From: CAZYWA01 sp964650975 [NCBI: uncultured bacterium]
GTDB taxonomy: Bacteria > JADJOY01
Length of the DNA: 17,225 nucleotides
Assembly (NCBI GenBank): GCA_964650975.1
Contig: CAZYWA010000120.1
Location: 1-17,225, forward strand
Direction: 5' to 3'
Below, in pieces: positions 1 to 8,100 of the stretch. Position 1 is the first letter of the stretch; every line of letters starts with the position of its first letter. The position numbers were made by a program, and so were the translations under genes. The notes below the pieces were generated by a model. That model was given only the letters and a program-made list of their open reading frames with translations. It was not told where the DNA came from and ran no database searches.

Positions 1-1139
1 TCAATGAAATGCGGACCTACCGCGACAAGTTTGTCGCACACCTCGATCTCGACGGGCGCCCGCGGATCGGAATACGCGGCCGAGTTGTCGAGCAAATTGT
101 CGAACACGCGCCGCAAGAGCGCCGCGTCACCCACGATCGAGCCCAGACCGCCCGGAATGCGCGCCTCGAAGGTGCGACCGGGATGCGCCGTGCGAAAGCG
201 CGCGGCCGCCGCTTCCACCACCGACGCGGCATCGACATCGGCGCGCTCGAGCGGCATGGCGCCGGGAGCGCTCACCCGATCGAGCCGCGCGATCGCGAAC
301 ACGTTGGAGAGGATGTTCTCGAGCTCGGCCAGGTCCTGACCGATCCCGGCCAGCTGCGCGCGCACCTCGGCCGGATCGGCCGAGCCCTCCTCGGCCAGCT
401 CGAGCGCCACGCGCACTCGCGCCAGCGGCGTTCGCAGCTCGTGCGAAAGACCGGCCAGAAGCTCCTTCTCGCTGCGCACGAAGGCCTCGATGCGCTCGGC
501 CATGTCGTCGAAAGCGCGCGCCAGGCTGCCCACCTCGTCGTCCCGATGGAGCCCGGTGCGCGCGGCCAGGTTGCCGCGACCCAGCTCGGCGGCGGTCGCG
601 GTGAGCTGCTCGAGCGGTCGGGTGAGCGCCCGCGCCATCGGCAGCGAGAGCAACGTGAGCACCACCAGCACTCCGGTGAGAGCGGTGAGATGGAGCACCA
701 GGCGTCGCGTGTTGGGAGCGATCCGCACGTACGCGATGTGCGGCATGGGACCGAGCGGCACGGTGCGCACCCAGCGCTCGCGATGCCAGTGCTCGTGGTC
801 GAGCGGCGGCCACGGTCCGGCGAGCGGACCGGGCGGGAAGGCACCCGACTCCGCGAGCCGCGATCCGTCGGCCAGGTACACCGCGACGTCGGCGCCGAGC
901 AGCGCGGCGAGGCCCTCGACCTTCGCGTGCAGCCGGGGCGGATCGCCGAGGTCGCGCTCGAGATCCGCGCCCATGACGCGCTCGAAGAGCACCGGTGGAC
1001 CATGGAACGGTCCCGGCGGCCCGAGCCACGCCACCACGGACACCACGGCCACGACGCAGGTCGTGACCAGCACCAGCCCGTACGCGTAGATCCGCCAGAA
1101 GAGACGCCCGCGGCCGAGCGGCGCCGTCGCGGGCGTCAT
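1..1139 (-). CDS. Sensor histidine kinase, CpxA/RstB-like, 3' part cut by window edge
   Basis: Membrane sensor kinase that would phosphorylate the regulator encoded just before it. Translating leftward from the ATG at 1139 gives 379 codons with no stop before the window edge, so the C-terminus is missing. Visible in order: membrane helix about 20-39; a periplasmic sensor segment about 40-148; second helix about 149-170; HAMP about 171-222; H-box SHELRTPLARVRVAL with the phospho-acceptor His233; ATPase N-box NLLDNSAAYSD about 348-358. The G-boxes fall outside the window. The start overlaps the regulator's stop (ATGA, 1136-1139), which implies translational coupling. The two-helix, HAMP, HisKA layout fits EnvZ/CpxA/RstB kinases, and the neighbouring Spy/CpxP-like gene favours envelope-stress sensing. 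The stimulus is inferred, not seen. Confidence 0.93.
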   Translation of the reverse strand, partial: MTPATAPLGRGRLFWRIYAYGLVLVTTCVVAVVSVVAWLGPPGPFHGPPVLFERVMGADLERDLGDPPRLHAKVEGLAALLGADVAVYLADGSRLAESGAFPPGPLAGPWPPLDHEHWHRERWVRTVPLGPMPHIAYVRIAPNTRRLVLHLTALTGVLVVLTLLSLPMARALTRPLEQLTATAAELGRGNLAARTGLHRDDEVGSLARAFDDMAERIEAFVRSEKELLAGLSHELRTPLARVRVALELAEEGSADPAEVRAQLAGIGQDLAELENILSNVFAIARLDRVSAPGAMPLERADVDAASVVEAAAARFRTAHPGRTFEARIPGGLGSIVGDAALLRRVFDNLLDNSAAYSDPRAPVEIEVCDKLVAVGPHFI

Positions 1140-1873
1140 CCGCTCCGCCGCAGGAACTGGTAACCGGCGCCGCGCACCGTGCGGATCCGCCGCGGATGGC
1201 GGGGATCGTCGCCCAGCTTCTGGCGCAGCCGCGATACGTGCACGTCGATCGAGCGGTCGAACGCGTCGTCGGGGCTGCGTCCGGCGAGCTCGATGAGCCG
1301 CTCGCGGCTCAGCACTCGGCCGGCGGCGCTCACCAGGGCGGCGAGCAGCGCAAACTCGTACGAGGTCAGGTCGAGCGCCTTGCCGTCGAGGGTGGCGTCG
1401 AGCGTCGCGGGATCGAGCTCGAGCCCCTCGACCGAGAGCGGGTGGCTGCGCGGCCCGGCGCGGCCGCGAGCGCGCCGCACCTGCGCGCGGATGCGCGCCA
1501 GGAGCTCGCGCGAGGAAAACGGCTTGGCGACGTAGTCGTCGGCGCCGATCTCGAGGCCCATCACCCGGTCGGCCTCTTCGCCGCGCGCCGTGATCATGAC
1601 GATCGGCACGTCGGATCGCTCGCGGATTCGCCGGCACACCTCGACGCCGTCGAGCTTGGGCAGCATCAGGTCGAGGAGCACCGCGTCGAAGCGGTGCGCC
1701 ACGGCTTCGGCGAGGCCGCTCTCGCCGTCGTGCCGGACCGTGACCACTAGGCCGTGGCGGTCGAGATACGTGCGGGTCAGATCGGCGAGGCGCGCGTCGT
1801 CCTCGACCAAGAGCACGTGGATGAGCGGTTCTTCCGAGACGCTCGCGGCTTTCGGCGATTCTTCACGGCTCAT
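1136..1873 (-). CDS. OmpR/PhoB-family response regulator (CpxR/RstA-like)
   Basis: DNA-binding response regulator of 245 residues, normal for the family. The receiver domain covers about 18-130: acidic pair Glu24-Asp25-Asp26, phospho-acceptor Asp68 (LLDLMLPKLDG), switch Thr95 (MITARGEE) and Lys117 (KPFSSREL). The winged-helix output domain covers about 145-245, with RSIDVHVSRLRQKLGDD and a terminal RTVRGAGYQF typical of OmpR/PhoB proteins. It lies between a Spy/CpxP-like gene and a sensor kinase whose start overlaps its stop, so the three probably form one leftward unit. The ATG at 1873 has only a weak Shine-Dalgarno; a GTG at residue 12 (VSEEPLIH) is a possible alternative start and keeps the whole receiver domain. 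Its targets probably include the Spy-like gene by analogy with CpxR, but I saw no GTAAA-type Cpx box. Confidence 0.95.
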   Translation of the reverse strand: MSREESPKAASVSEEPLIHVLLVEDDARLADLTRTYLDRHGLVVTVRHDGESGLAEAVAHRFDAVLLDLMLPKLDGVEVCRRIRERSDVPIVMITARGEEADRVMGLEIGADDYVAKPFSSRELLARIRAQVRRARGRAGPRSHPLSVEGLELDPATLDATLDGKALDLTSYEFALLAALVSAAGRVLSRERLIELAGRSPDDAFDRSIDVHVSRLRQKLGDDPRHPRRIRTVRGAGYQFLRRSG

Positions 1874-1919
1874 CGGTCGATGCTCGATGGGGGGACCTTC
1901 GGGCTGGTGCGGACCAGAT

Positions 1920-1958
1920 CCGCTCGCGCCGGCCCGACTTGCGGCCCGGCGCGAGCGG
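1920..1958 (-). terminator. Hairpin between Spy-like gene and response regulator (attenuator or terminator)
   Basis: A perfect 13-bp inverted repeat, CCGCTCGCGCCGG (1920-1932) and its complement (1946-1958), with a 13-nt loop. It begins 14 nt past the stop of the Spy/CpxP-like gene and ends about 46 nt before the regulator start. No U-tract follows on the minus strand, so it is not a textbook intrinsic terminator. It may give partial termination, or protect the Spy-like mRNA so that the periplasmic protein is made in excess over the regulator and kinase. Confidence 0.5.
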
Positions 1959-1972
1959 CCTCGAGTCGGGCG

Positions 1973-2518
1973 TCACCCGGCGGGCTCGTCGGTGGGGCTA
2001 CCACCCTGCGGGCCGCCGTGCTTCCACTGCTGGTGCTGCTTCTTCATCTCGTCCATGTGCGCGCGCAGCGCCGCGGCCACCTGCTGCTTCTGATCGGCGG
2101 CGAGCTGGTCGTAGAGCGAGAGGTAGCTGTTGCGGATGTCGTCCATGCTCTTCTTCATCGGGTCGTGGGTCGCTTCCAGACGGGTGCTGAGCGCGCGCAG
2201 GTCGGGCTCGGGCTTCGCGAGCTCCGTCTCGATGTCCGAATGGGCGCTCTGGAAGTGCGACTGCGCGTCGGAGCGCAGCTGCTCGGCCTTGCTGGTGATG
2301 CCGTCGAGCGTCGCCTTCTGGGCGGTGGTGAGCTTCGCTTGCCCGAGCGCCTCTCCGAGGGCCGCTTCGATCGGACCCGCCATCATCATGTGATGGCCGC
2401 CGTGCGGTCCGTCACCTCCCGGGCCGCCGCCCGCGTGGCTCGGCACCACCAGCGCCAGCGCCGCGCCCAGCATCACGCCCACCACCAGCAAACTCTTGTG
2501 CACACTTTGAGGTCTCAT
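1973..2518 (-). CDS. Spy/CpxP-family periplasmic protein (LTXXQ motif)
   Basis: Small periplasmic protein of 181 residues. In enterobacteria, CpxP/Spy proteins act as periplasmic chaperones or as brakes on the Cpx kinase. It has an N-terminal signal peptide (SLLVVGVMLGAALALVVPSHA, about 9-29), a Gly/His/Met-rich stretch GGDGPHGGHHMMM, and two LTXXQ-type motifs (LTTAQKATLDGI and LAADQKQQVAAAL) in an all-helical, charged body. A His/Gly/Pro-rich tail follows. The reading frame stays open upstream, but the ATG at 2518 is chosen because AAGGAG sits 6-7 nt before it and the signal peptide follows at once. It is first in a leftward unit with a regulator and kinase, the usual context of CpxP-like proteins. 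The His/Met-rich segment might bind metal, which is inference. Confidence 0.85.
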   Translation of the reverse strand: MRPQSVHKSLLVVGVMLGAALALVVPSHAGGGPGGDGPHGGHHMMMAGPIEAALGEALGQAKLTTAQKATLDGITSKAEQLRSDAQSHFQSAHSDIETELAKPEPDLRALSTRLEATHDPMKKSMDDIRNSYLSLYDQLAADQKQQVAAALRAHMDEMKKQHQQWKHGGPQGGSPTDEPAG

Positions 2519-2711
2519 CGTTCGCTCCTTCGTTCCAGCCGCCGCCTTGGCGGCCGATCTTGTGCGCCGGATCATCCAGCGGCACGCGCAAGGCTCGCGC
2601 ACCCGCCTTGCGGCTGTGTTGTGGCTCCGTGAAGAAGTATGAAGCCGTTGGCAGCTCGTGTGCCAGCGCCAAGGTTGGCGCGAGTGGCGTTCTGCGAGAA
2701 CACTAGACCCC
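2519..2711. promoter_or_regulatory. Divergent intergenic region with several inverted repeats
   Basis: This 193-bp spacer separates the leftward Spy-like gene from the rightward AttH-like gene and must hold both promoters. A 6-bp-stem palindrome, GCCGCC TT GGCGGC, lies at 2541-2554 in the probable leader of the Spy-like gene. Two further repeats sit 31-66 nt before the AttH-like start. The first pairs 2646-2653 with 2661-2668 (TTGGCA-N7-TGCCAG core). The second pairs GCGCCAA (2666-2672) with TTGGCGC (2675-2681). Together they give alternating TTGGC/GCCAA half-sites, as expected for a dimeric repressor or activator. TATGAA at 2638-2643 is a weak -10 candidate on the plus strand. No convincing -35 and no Cpx box were recognised. 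Confidence 0.45.
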
Positions 2712-3722
2712 ATGGCCGACGATCTCGCCACCATCCGCGACCGCTGGAACGCGTGCCGCTATCGCGTCGACGGCAGCACCGGCCACTACGAGAGCTTCTT
2801 CCAGCGCGCCAACCATCCCACTCGGCCGCTCGCGTTCTGGATCCGCTACACGATCTTCCGCCCGGCGCGCGACCGGCACGGAGCGCTGGGCGAGCTCTGG
2901 GCGATCTGGTCCGACGGCGAGAAGCAGAAGATCGTCGCGGTGAAGCACGAGGAGCCGCTCGCGTCGTGCCGCTTCGACGAGCAGAAGCTCGGCGCCCAGA
3001 TCGGCCGCGCCACCCTCCACCAGGGAGCGCTCGACGGCCGCGCGGCACTCGGTGGGCACGAGATCGTGTGGGAGCTCGACTTCTCGGAGGGCGAACGCCC
3101 GCTCTTGCTCTTGCCTGAAGGCCTCTACGAGAAATCGCTGCCCAAAGCGAAAGCGCTGGTGGGCTCGCCCAACGCGCTCTACCGAGGAACGATCTCGGTC
3201 GACGGCCAGAACCACGCCATCGACGGCTGGCCCGGCAGCCAGAACCACAACTGGGGTAGCAAGCACACCGACCACTACGCCTGGGGCCAGGTGTGCGGCT
3301 TCGACGGCCGCCCCGAGAGCTTCCTCGAAGTGAGCACCGCGCGCCTCAAGCTCGGCCCGGTGTGGACGCCGTTCATGACGCTCGTGGTGCTGCGTCTCGA
3401 CGGCCGCGAGCATGCGCTCAACTCGATGAGTCAGGCCGTGCGCGCCAAGGGAAGCTTCAGCTACTTCGACTGGAGTTTCCGCTCGGAGACGCCCGCGGTG
3501 ACGATCGCCGGACGCATCCACGCACCGGCGACTTCGTTCTGCGGGCTCAACTACTACAACCCGCCGGGCGGCTCGAAGATCTGCCTCAACAGCAAGATCG
3601 CCGCCTGCGAGGTGACGGTGAGCTCACGCGGTGAACCGCCGGTCACGCTCACGTCCGCGAACCGCGCCGCCTTCGAGATCCTCACCGACGACACCAGCCA
3701 CGGCGTCGACGTTCGGGCGTAG
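2712..3722 (+). CDS. AttH/CrtC-like (carotenoid hydratase-type, lipocalin-fold) protein
   Basis: Soluble protein of 336 residues without signal peptide or membrane helix. It resembles the AttH / hydroxyneurosporene synthase (CrtC) and tocopherol-cyclase-like group, beta-rich proteins acting on or binding lipidic or isoprenoid molecules. Landmarks are GHYESFFQRANHPTRPLAFW near 24-43, IRYTIF at 44-49, GELWAIWSDG at 60-69, and the conserved core SQNHNWGSKHTDHYAWGQV at 176-194, whose His, Asn and Trp residues recall the family signature. The C-terminal half is rich in beta-strand patterns. It is the only plus-strand gene in the window and diverges from the Spy-like gene. The ATG at 2712 is preferred over an in-frame ATG at 2658 because the extra N-terminus (CQRQGWREWRS) is not family-like and would cover the inverted repeats; its own ribosome site is weak. 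The substrate is unknown and the family link is from memory of motifs. Confidence 0.7.
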   Translation: MADDLATIRDRWNACRYRVDGSTGHYESFFQRANHPTRPLAFWIRYTIFRPARDRHGALGELWAIWSDGEKQKIVAVKHEEPLASCRFDEQKLGAQIGRATLHQGALDGRAALGGHEIVWELDFSEGERPLLLLPEGLYEKSLPKAKALVGSPNALYRGTISVDGQNHAIDGWPGSQNHNWGSKHTDHYAWGQVCGFDGRPESFLEVSTARLKLGPVWTPFMTLVVLRLDGREHALNSMSQAVRAKGSFSYFDWSFRSETPAVTIAGRIHAPATSFCGLNYYNPPGGSKICLNSKIAACEVTVSSRGEPPVTLTSANRAAFEILTDDTSHGVDVRA

Positions 3723-3749
3723 CCGCCGGAGATCGTCGTGAGAGGCCGG

Positions 3750-4403
3750 TCATGCCGCACCGTTCGGCTGGGCGGCGGCAAACGGGATCTCACGTCGTGG
3801 AACTGGGAGGACGGTGGCACCTTTCAGATGCCGGGTCGCGACCATCTGGTCGCGACCGGAAACCTCGTCACCGCGACCTGGATCCGATACGACCTCCGTA
3901 GGGAAGAGGATCATACACAGCCCGATCACGAACCGGATGCCGAAGTCTGCTATCGGTCCGTGGAGCACGGCCGCATTGAAGCTGCCGCCCTCGTACCGCA
4001 CCCAAGGCTCGGCCACGATGCCGAGCTTTCCGTAGACGATCATGAGACACGACTCGCCGAGGTTTCCAAGCGCCGGCACAGCGACGAACGTCCCGACGAC
4101 CATTACCGCCGCGTTCCCCAACCGAGAGCCGTCGACGCCGTCGATGATGCCTGCCTTCTCCGAGGCGTCGAAGATACGTTGGCTCATTCGCGTCGCGCCG
4201 TTCCAGAGGAAGACGCCCACGAGAGTCGTCGTGGCAACCTGGGTCAACGCAGCCAATGCGCCAAAGCGTGTCCCCGAATCGCTCTGGTGGAGCAGCGTCT
4301 GCGCAGCGAAAACGAGTTGGGTCGGCATCTGAGCGATGCCGGTGGCGATGAACCACAGGCCCAAACCGCGAATTGATATGAGAGAGAGATCGAATCTGTT
4401 CAC
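3750..4403 (-). CDS. Predicted integral membrane protein, about four helices, unknown function
   Basis: I do not recognise this family. The product has about 217 residues with hydrophobic helices near 9-29, 50-71, 97-131 (possibly two) and 156-171 (counted from the TTG at 4409), then a polar tail of about 45 residues. A stop at 4419-4421 leaves TTG (4409) or GTG (4403) as starts. GTG is chosen because GGTGG lies 7 nt upstream of it. It converges on the AttH-like gene, with only 27 nt between the stops. Local base composition is lower in GC than the surroundings, as in the broken gene upstream, so the two may have arrived together. The last 40 residues contain a strong DNA palindrome (3834-3857) and low-complexity sequence, so the natural C-terminus may have been altered. 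Confidence 0.6.
   Translation of the reverse strand: MNRFDLSLISIRGLGLWFIATGIAQMPTQLVFAAQTLLHQSDSGTRFGALAALTQVATTTLVGVFLWNGATRMSQRIFDASEKAGIIDGVDGSRLGNAAVMVVGTFVAVPALGNLGESCLMIVYGKLGIVAEPWVRYEGGSFNAAVLHGPIADFGIRFVIGLCMILFPTEVVSDPGRGDEVSGRDQMVATRHLKGATVLPVPRREIPFAAAQPNGAA
3834..3857. repeat. Perfect inverted repeat inside the 3' part of the membrane-protein gene
   Basis: Arms of 11 bp, GGTCGCGACCA and TGGTCGCGACC, are separated by only two bases. Each arm is itself built on the palindrome GGTCGCGACC, so the same 10-mer appears twice. It lies in the coding sequence for the polar tail of the membrane protein and 112 bp beyond the stop of the convergent AttH-like gene. It could fold into a tight hairpin ending rightward transcripts, or be a protein-binding site. 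No run of T follows. Confidence 0.5.
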
Positions 4404-4568
4404 GATCAAGCCACCGAATCACTCACGGGTGAGGCGTAACGCCGAGCGCAGCAGGGGCCACGGACTACCACGCGATCCAGACGAGCGCCACCACGGGTGC
4501 CAGGCAGGTGCGGCGGCGAGTTCGGCCTGCTCCGGTGAAATTCGGGAGTTTGGAATAAGGCCTCCACA

Positions 4569-4974
4569 TCAGTTGGAGGCCCGGATGCGAACTGCCTCCT
4601 CCGCGGCGTTGGACAGATGCTCCGCGATCCAAGCGTACTTCGCCTTACTGTCGACGCCTGCAGGGCTCGAGCATTTGACCACCGATGAAAGCCTTCTCCC
4701 CGTTTGACCAAGTCCGTTGTAGTCCGAAGGGATTTTGTCCTTGGATAGACACCTCGCCCGCCAGGTTTCTTGAGTCCCCAAATGTAAATTCCCACAACGC
4801 CCATGCCTTGCCGTACATTTGATCGGCGATCCACTTTTTGATGGCGGCGTTGCCACCAGCGGTTATGGCATGCCAGTCGTTGTCGGTGGCGGGTCGATTG
4901 CTCTCGATCGAACCAATTGGCGTACCTGCGCCGCCCGATGGCAATCGGGCTGATGGTGGAAACTGAAGAGGCAC
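4569..4974 (-). pseudogene. Unrecognised gene, apparently broken by a single frameshift
   Basis: Two overlapping minus-strand frames together read like one protein. From the GTG at 4974 one frame gives a natural-looking sequence (NDWHAITAGGNAAIKKWIAD, then YGKAWALWEFTFGDSRNLAG and NPFGLQRTWSNGEKAFIGG) and then degrades into PCRRRQ and a stop at 4645. The +1 frame picks up at about 4680 with KCSSPAGVDSKAKYAWIAEH and LSNAAEEAVRIRASN, ending at 4569. Removing one base between about 4675 and 4702, for example in the GGGG near 4699-4702 or beside GGTGGTC, would join them into about 134 residues. There is no good ribosome site before 4974 and a stop lies just upstream (4984-4986), so the N-terminus may also be lost. 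Composition is clearly less GC-rich than the rest of the window. The family is not recognised. Sequencing error is the main alternative to a true pseudogene. Confidence 0.5.
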
Positions 4975-5085
4975 CTTCGTGAACTACTGATATTCGTGCT
5001 CCGGTTCGGCGCGCGGATTGGGCTGTTTCGAGGCGTTTTTGGCGCAAAATGGGCTCTGCGGCCCCCTTGGGCCTTTCGACCGCTC

Positions 5086-5109
5086 GGCGGCGAGGGACTG
5101 CCGCCCTCC
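5086..5109. repeat. Short copy of the intergenic palindromic repeat, after the AsmA-like gene
   Basis: GGCGGC, an 8-nt loop containing the family core GAGGGACT, then GCCGCC, followed by CTCC. It lies 22 nt beyond the stop of the AsmA-like gene in the leftward direction. The same core recurs at 9084-9112, 10993-11020, 11037-11063, 11641-11665, 14813-14838 and 14866-14890. The 157-bp spacer 4975-5131 around it holds no gene that I can support. Confidence 0.5.
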
Positions 5110-5131
5110 AAGGGGGAGTGGACCCCGTCGG

Positions 5132-8100
5132 CTACTCAATCCGGAACGAGCCGTCGGGCTCGATGCGGATGCGGTCGCCGCCCACCACGTCGAGCACGGG
5201 CTTCAGGCGGTCGAGCTTGGCGAAGGCGGCTTGCAGGTCCTGGACGTTCGAGAGCTTGAGCAGGTCGATCGCGGGGACTTCGAAGCGGTTGGTGGTGTCG
5301 TAGACGATGTTGAGTGCGCGTTCGAGGAAGCGCGGCACGTGGGCATGGATCCCGTACTCGACGCGCACCGTGAGCGAGCCGTTCTGGATCGGGATCTCGA
5401 CGCGGTTGATGGTGAGATCCGTGGTTTTGAGGATGGTGCGAAAGGTCGAGATGGAGCTCTGGTCGCCCTTGGGGTCGAGGAACACCAGCAGCTGATCGAG
5501 CGCCCGCTCGCCGATCCGCGTGAGCGTGAGATCCGCGTTCAAGTCCCCCAGGCTCACGGTGCCGCTGCCTTCGCCGCGCGCCAGGTCCACGGCGACGCGC
5601 GCGGTGCCGCTCACCTGCGCTTCCTCGTCGGCGAGGTCGTTCTGGAGCGGCAGGAGCTTCCGCAAGTCGATCTCGCCGAACTCGGTGGAGAAAAGCAGCC
5701 GGTTCCGCGCCGGCGAAAACGACGTCTCCGCGTTTCCACCGACCCAGCCGCCGAGCAGTCCGACGCCGAAGCGATCGAGCTCGAGCGCGCGATCGGCGAA
5801 CGCGATGTCCAGATAGATGTCGTGCGCGGCGAGTGGGCCAGCCACGAGATTGGCGAGCCGCAGGTTGTCGCGGTTGGCGCTGAGCGGACGTAGTGCGCCG
5901 TAGACCGAGCGGTTCCGCTCCCCGACGCTCGGATCCGCGTCGCCACTCCGGGCCGCGTCACGCGCGCCGGGCGCCGAGCTCGACGGCTTGGTGTCGGCGG
6001 TCACGATGCGCAGCGTCTTCTGGATGGGGAACCTTCCGGAAAGCCCGGTCACGTCGAGCGACGGCGGCTGCTTCGCGTCGAGATCGGCGAAGAACGCTTG
6101 TCCCTCGATCGCGAGATCGCGTCCCGGCCTGAGCTTCACGGTCACGCGCGTCGAGGAACCGCCCTTCACCGTGAGCCCAGGCGCCATCTCGGTGGGGCTC
6201 GGCCGCGCGAAGCCGGCCGCCACCTCGAGCTGTCCCGCGACGCTGCGCAGGATCTCGCCCAGCGGCGGCAGCGCGCGCGCTTCGAGCACCGGCCGGATAC
6301 CGGACAGCTCGCCGCCTGCGAACGCGAAACCCCCGCGATTCAGCACTCCGAAATAAGCCTGGCTCAGCGTCAGCCGGTCGCGATCCTCGAGCCGCGCGTG
6401 CACGGTCGCGGTGAGATCCCACGACTCCGATCCCAGGTGTGGGCGATCCACCAGCTCGAACGCTCCGGCGTCCAGATCGACGGCGACGTTCGCCGGATCG
6501 ATCGCGAGGCCGAGCTTGGCGCTCGCACGCGGCAAGTTGAGCTGGCGCTCGGGCCAGGCGAGCGACGCCTTGGGCAGCTCGAACGCCACGTGACTGGTGA
6601 GCGGCAGCGTCAGACTTCGGATCTCGTCTGGATTGGGAAGGCGGCCCTTCACGTCGACGTCGAGCGTGGGCGCGCCGGTGGCCGAGATGCCGGACACGGC
6701 GCTGCCGATCGAGCGCGGCAGGCGCATCGCCACGGTCGCGAGCGAGAGGCCGTCGAGCCGCGCGCGCGCTTCCAGCGCCTCGCGTCCGAAGGCGCGCGCA
6801 CTCCCTTTCGCGGTCAAGTGCCCGCCGCGGTCGATCAAGAGGTCGAGATCGTCGAGCGTCAGGTTGCCGTGGGTCGGGTCTCCGCGCGCGGCGAGGTGGA
6901 GCTTCACGTCTTGCAGCGGCGTCTCGAGATCCGGCGTGCGGTAGCGAGCGCCGGTGAGCTTGAGGTCGAGCTTGGCGGTGGCGTCGGTGGGAGGAGCGCC
7001 GTTGGTGGCGGCGTCGATCGACAGGCTTGCCGAAGCGAGGTCGACCGCGTCGATCGCTTGTACGCGCTCGACGGCCAGGTTTCCGCTGATTTTCGCGGGA
7101 CCGGGCTGAAATCCGTCGGCGAGCGACACGTCGAACGCGAGCTCTCCGGAGGCGGAGCCGAGCGACGCGTGCGCCGGTAGCTCGTTCGCGGAGAGCTTGG
7201 CGAGCTTCACCGTGCCGGCGCTCGCGACGGCGCGGCGTCCGAGATCGCCGGTGGCGGTGGCGTCGATCGCGATCGATCCGCTCGCGTTGGGTACGGCCAT
7301 TCCGCCCAGGAGCGAGCGCGGCACCAGCGTCAAGAGCGGCCCGGGCTGCGCGGCGATGCTCGCCTTCACCGCGATCGGGCCCTTGCCGAACGCGCCGACG
7401 TCGCCGGTCACGTGCAGGTCGAGCGCCTTGGGCACGCTCGCCACCACGTCGATGCCGGTCAGGTTGCCGGTGGTGAGGTCCGCGTTCGCCGTCACCTGCG
7501 CGTCGACGGCGAGCGGCGTGGCGCCGGGTCCGAGGGCGGGCGGAACGAGCGTCGGGACGTGCGCCTCGACGTGCGCCCGCACCGCGCGGAAGTCGGTGCC
7601 GTTCGCGGTCGCGTCGAGGGTGACGCTCGCGTGCTCGGCGCGGCCGCCGTCGGGCAGGCCGGCGTGCGTGAGCGTGAGTCCGCCGTTCGCGGCCAGCTCC
7701 GCGGGCAGGTAGTGGACCAGCTTGGCGCGCGCGAGATCGATGTTGCCGTCGAGTCCGGTGGCCGTGATGCCGACGTCGGGGTAACCAAGGTCGATTCCCG
7801 CGAGCACGATCTTGCCCGAAGCGGTGAACGGTGCTTGCTCGGTTCCGCCGGCGAGATCGCCGTGCGCGGCGAGGTTTTCGATCTCGACCCGCCCGGCGGC
7901 GGTCAGGGCGGGAAGAAACGGGGCCGCGAGCGGGAGCAACTCGCCGAGATCGAAATGAGCGTGTGGCACCGAGGCGTCGAGCACCGGTGCGCTCAGGAAA
8001 TCGACGAGTTTCACGCGCGCCTGGAGCGAGCCGCCGGTGCCCAGGTCGAGGGTCAGCGGGTCGAGCGTCGCTTCCGCCTTCGAGAGACGTGCTTCGCCGC

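Noticed and set aside
9-1163. 384-codon plus-strand frame opposite the sensor kinase, and minus frames at 127-1029 and 272-1003
   Set aside because: The uninterrupted frame from 1139 encodes HAMP, H-box and N-box, so these are shadows; no frameshift is needed in the kinase.
2519-2734. Upstream extension of the Spy/CpxP-like protein
   Set aside because: The signal peptide begins just after the ATG at 2518, which has a good AAGGAG ribosome site; the extension is Arg/Ser-rich and covers the divergent spacer.
4406-5047. 213-codon minus-strand frame across the low-GC patch
   Set aside because: Low-complexity Arg-rich translation without domain features; the two other frames at 4569-4974 read much more like protein.
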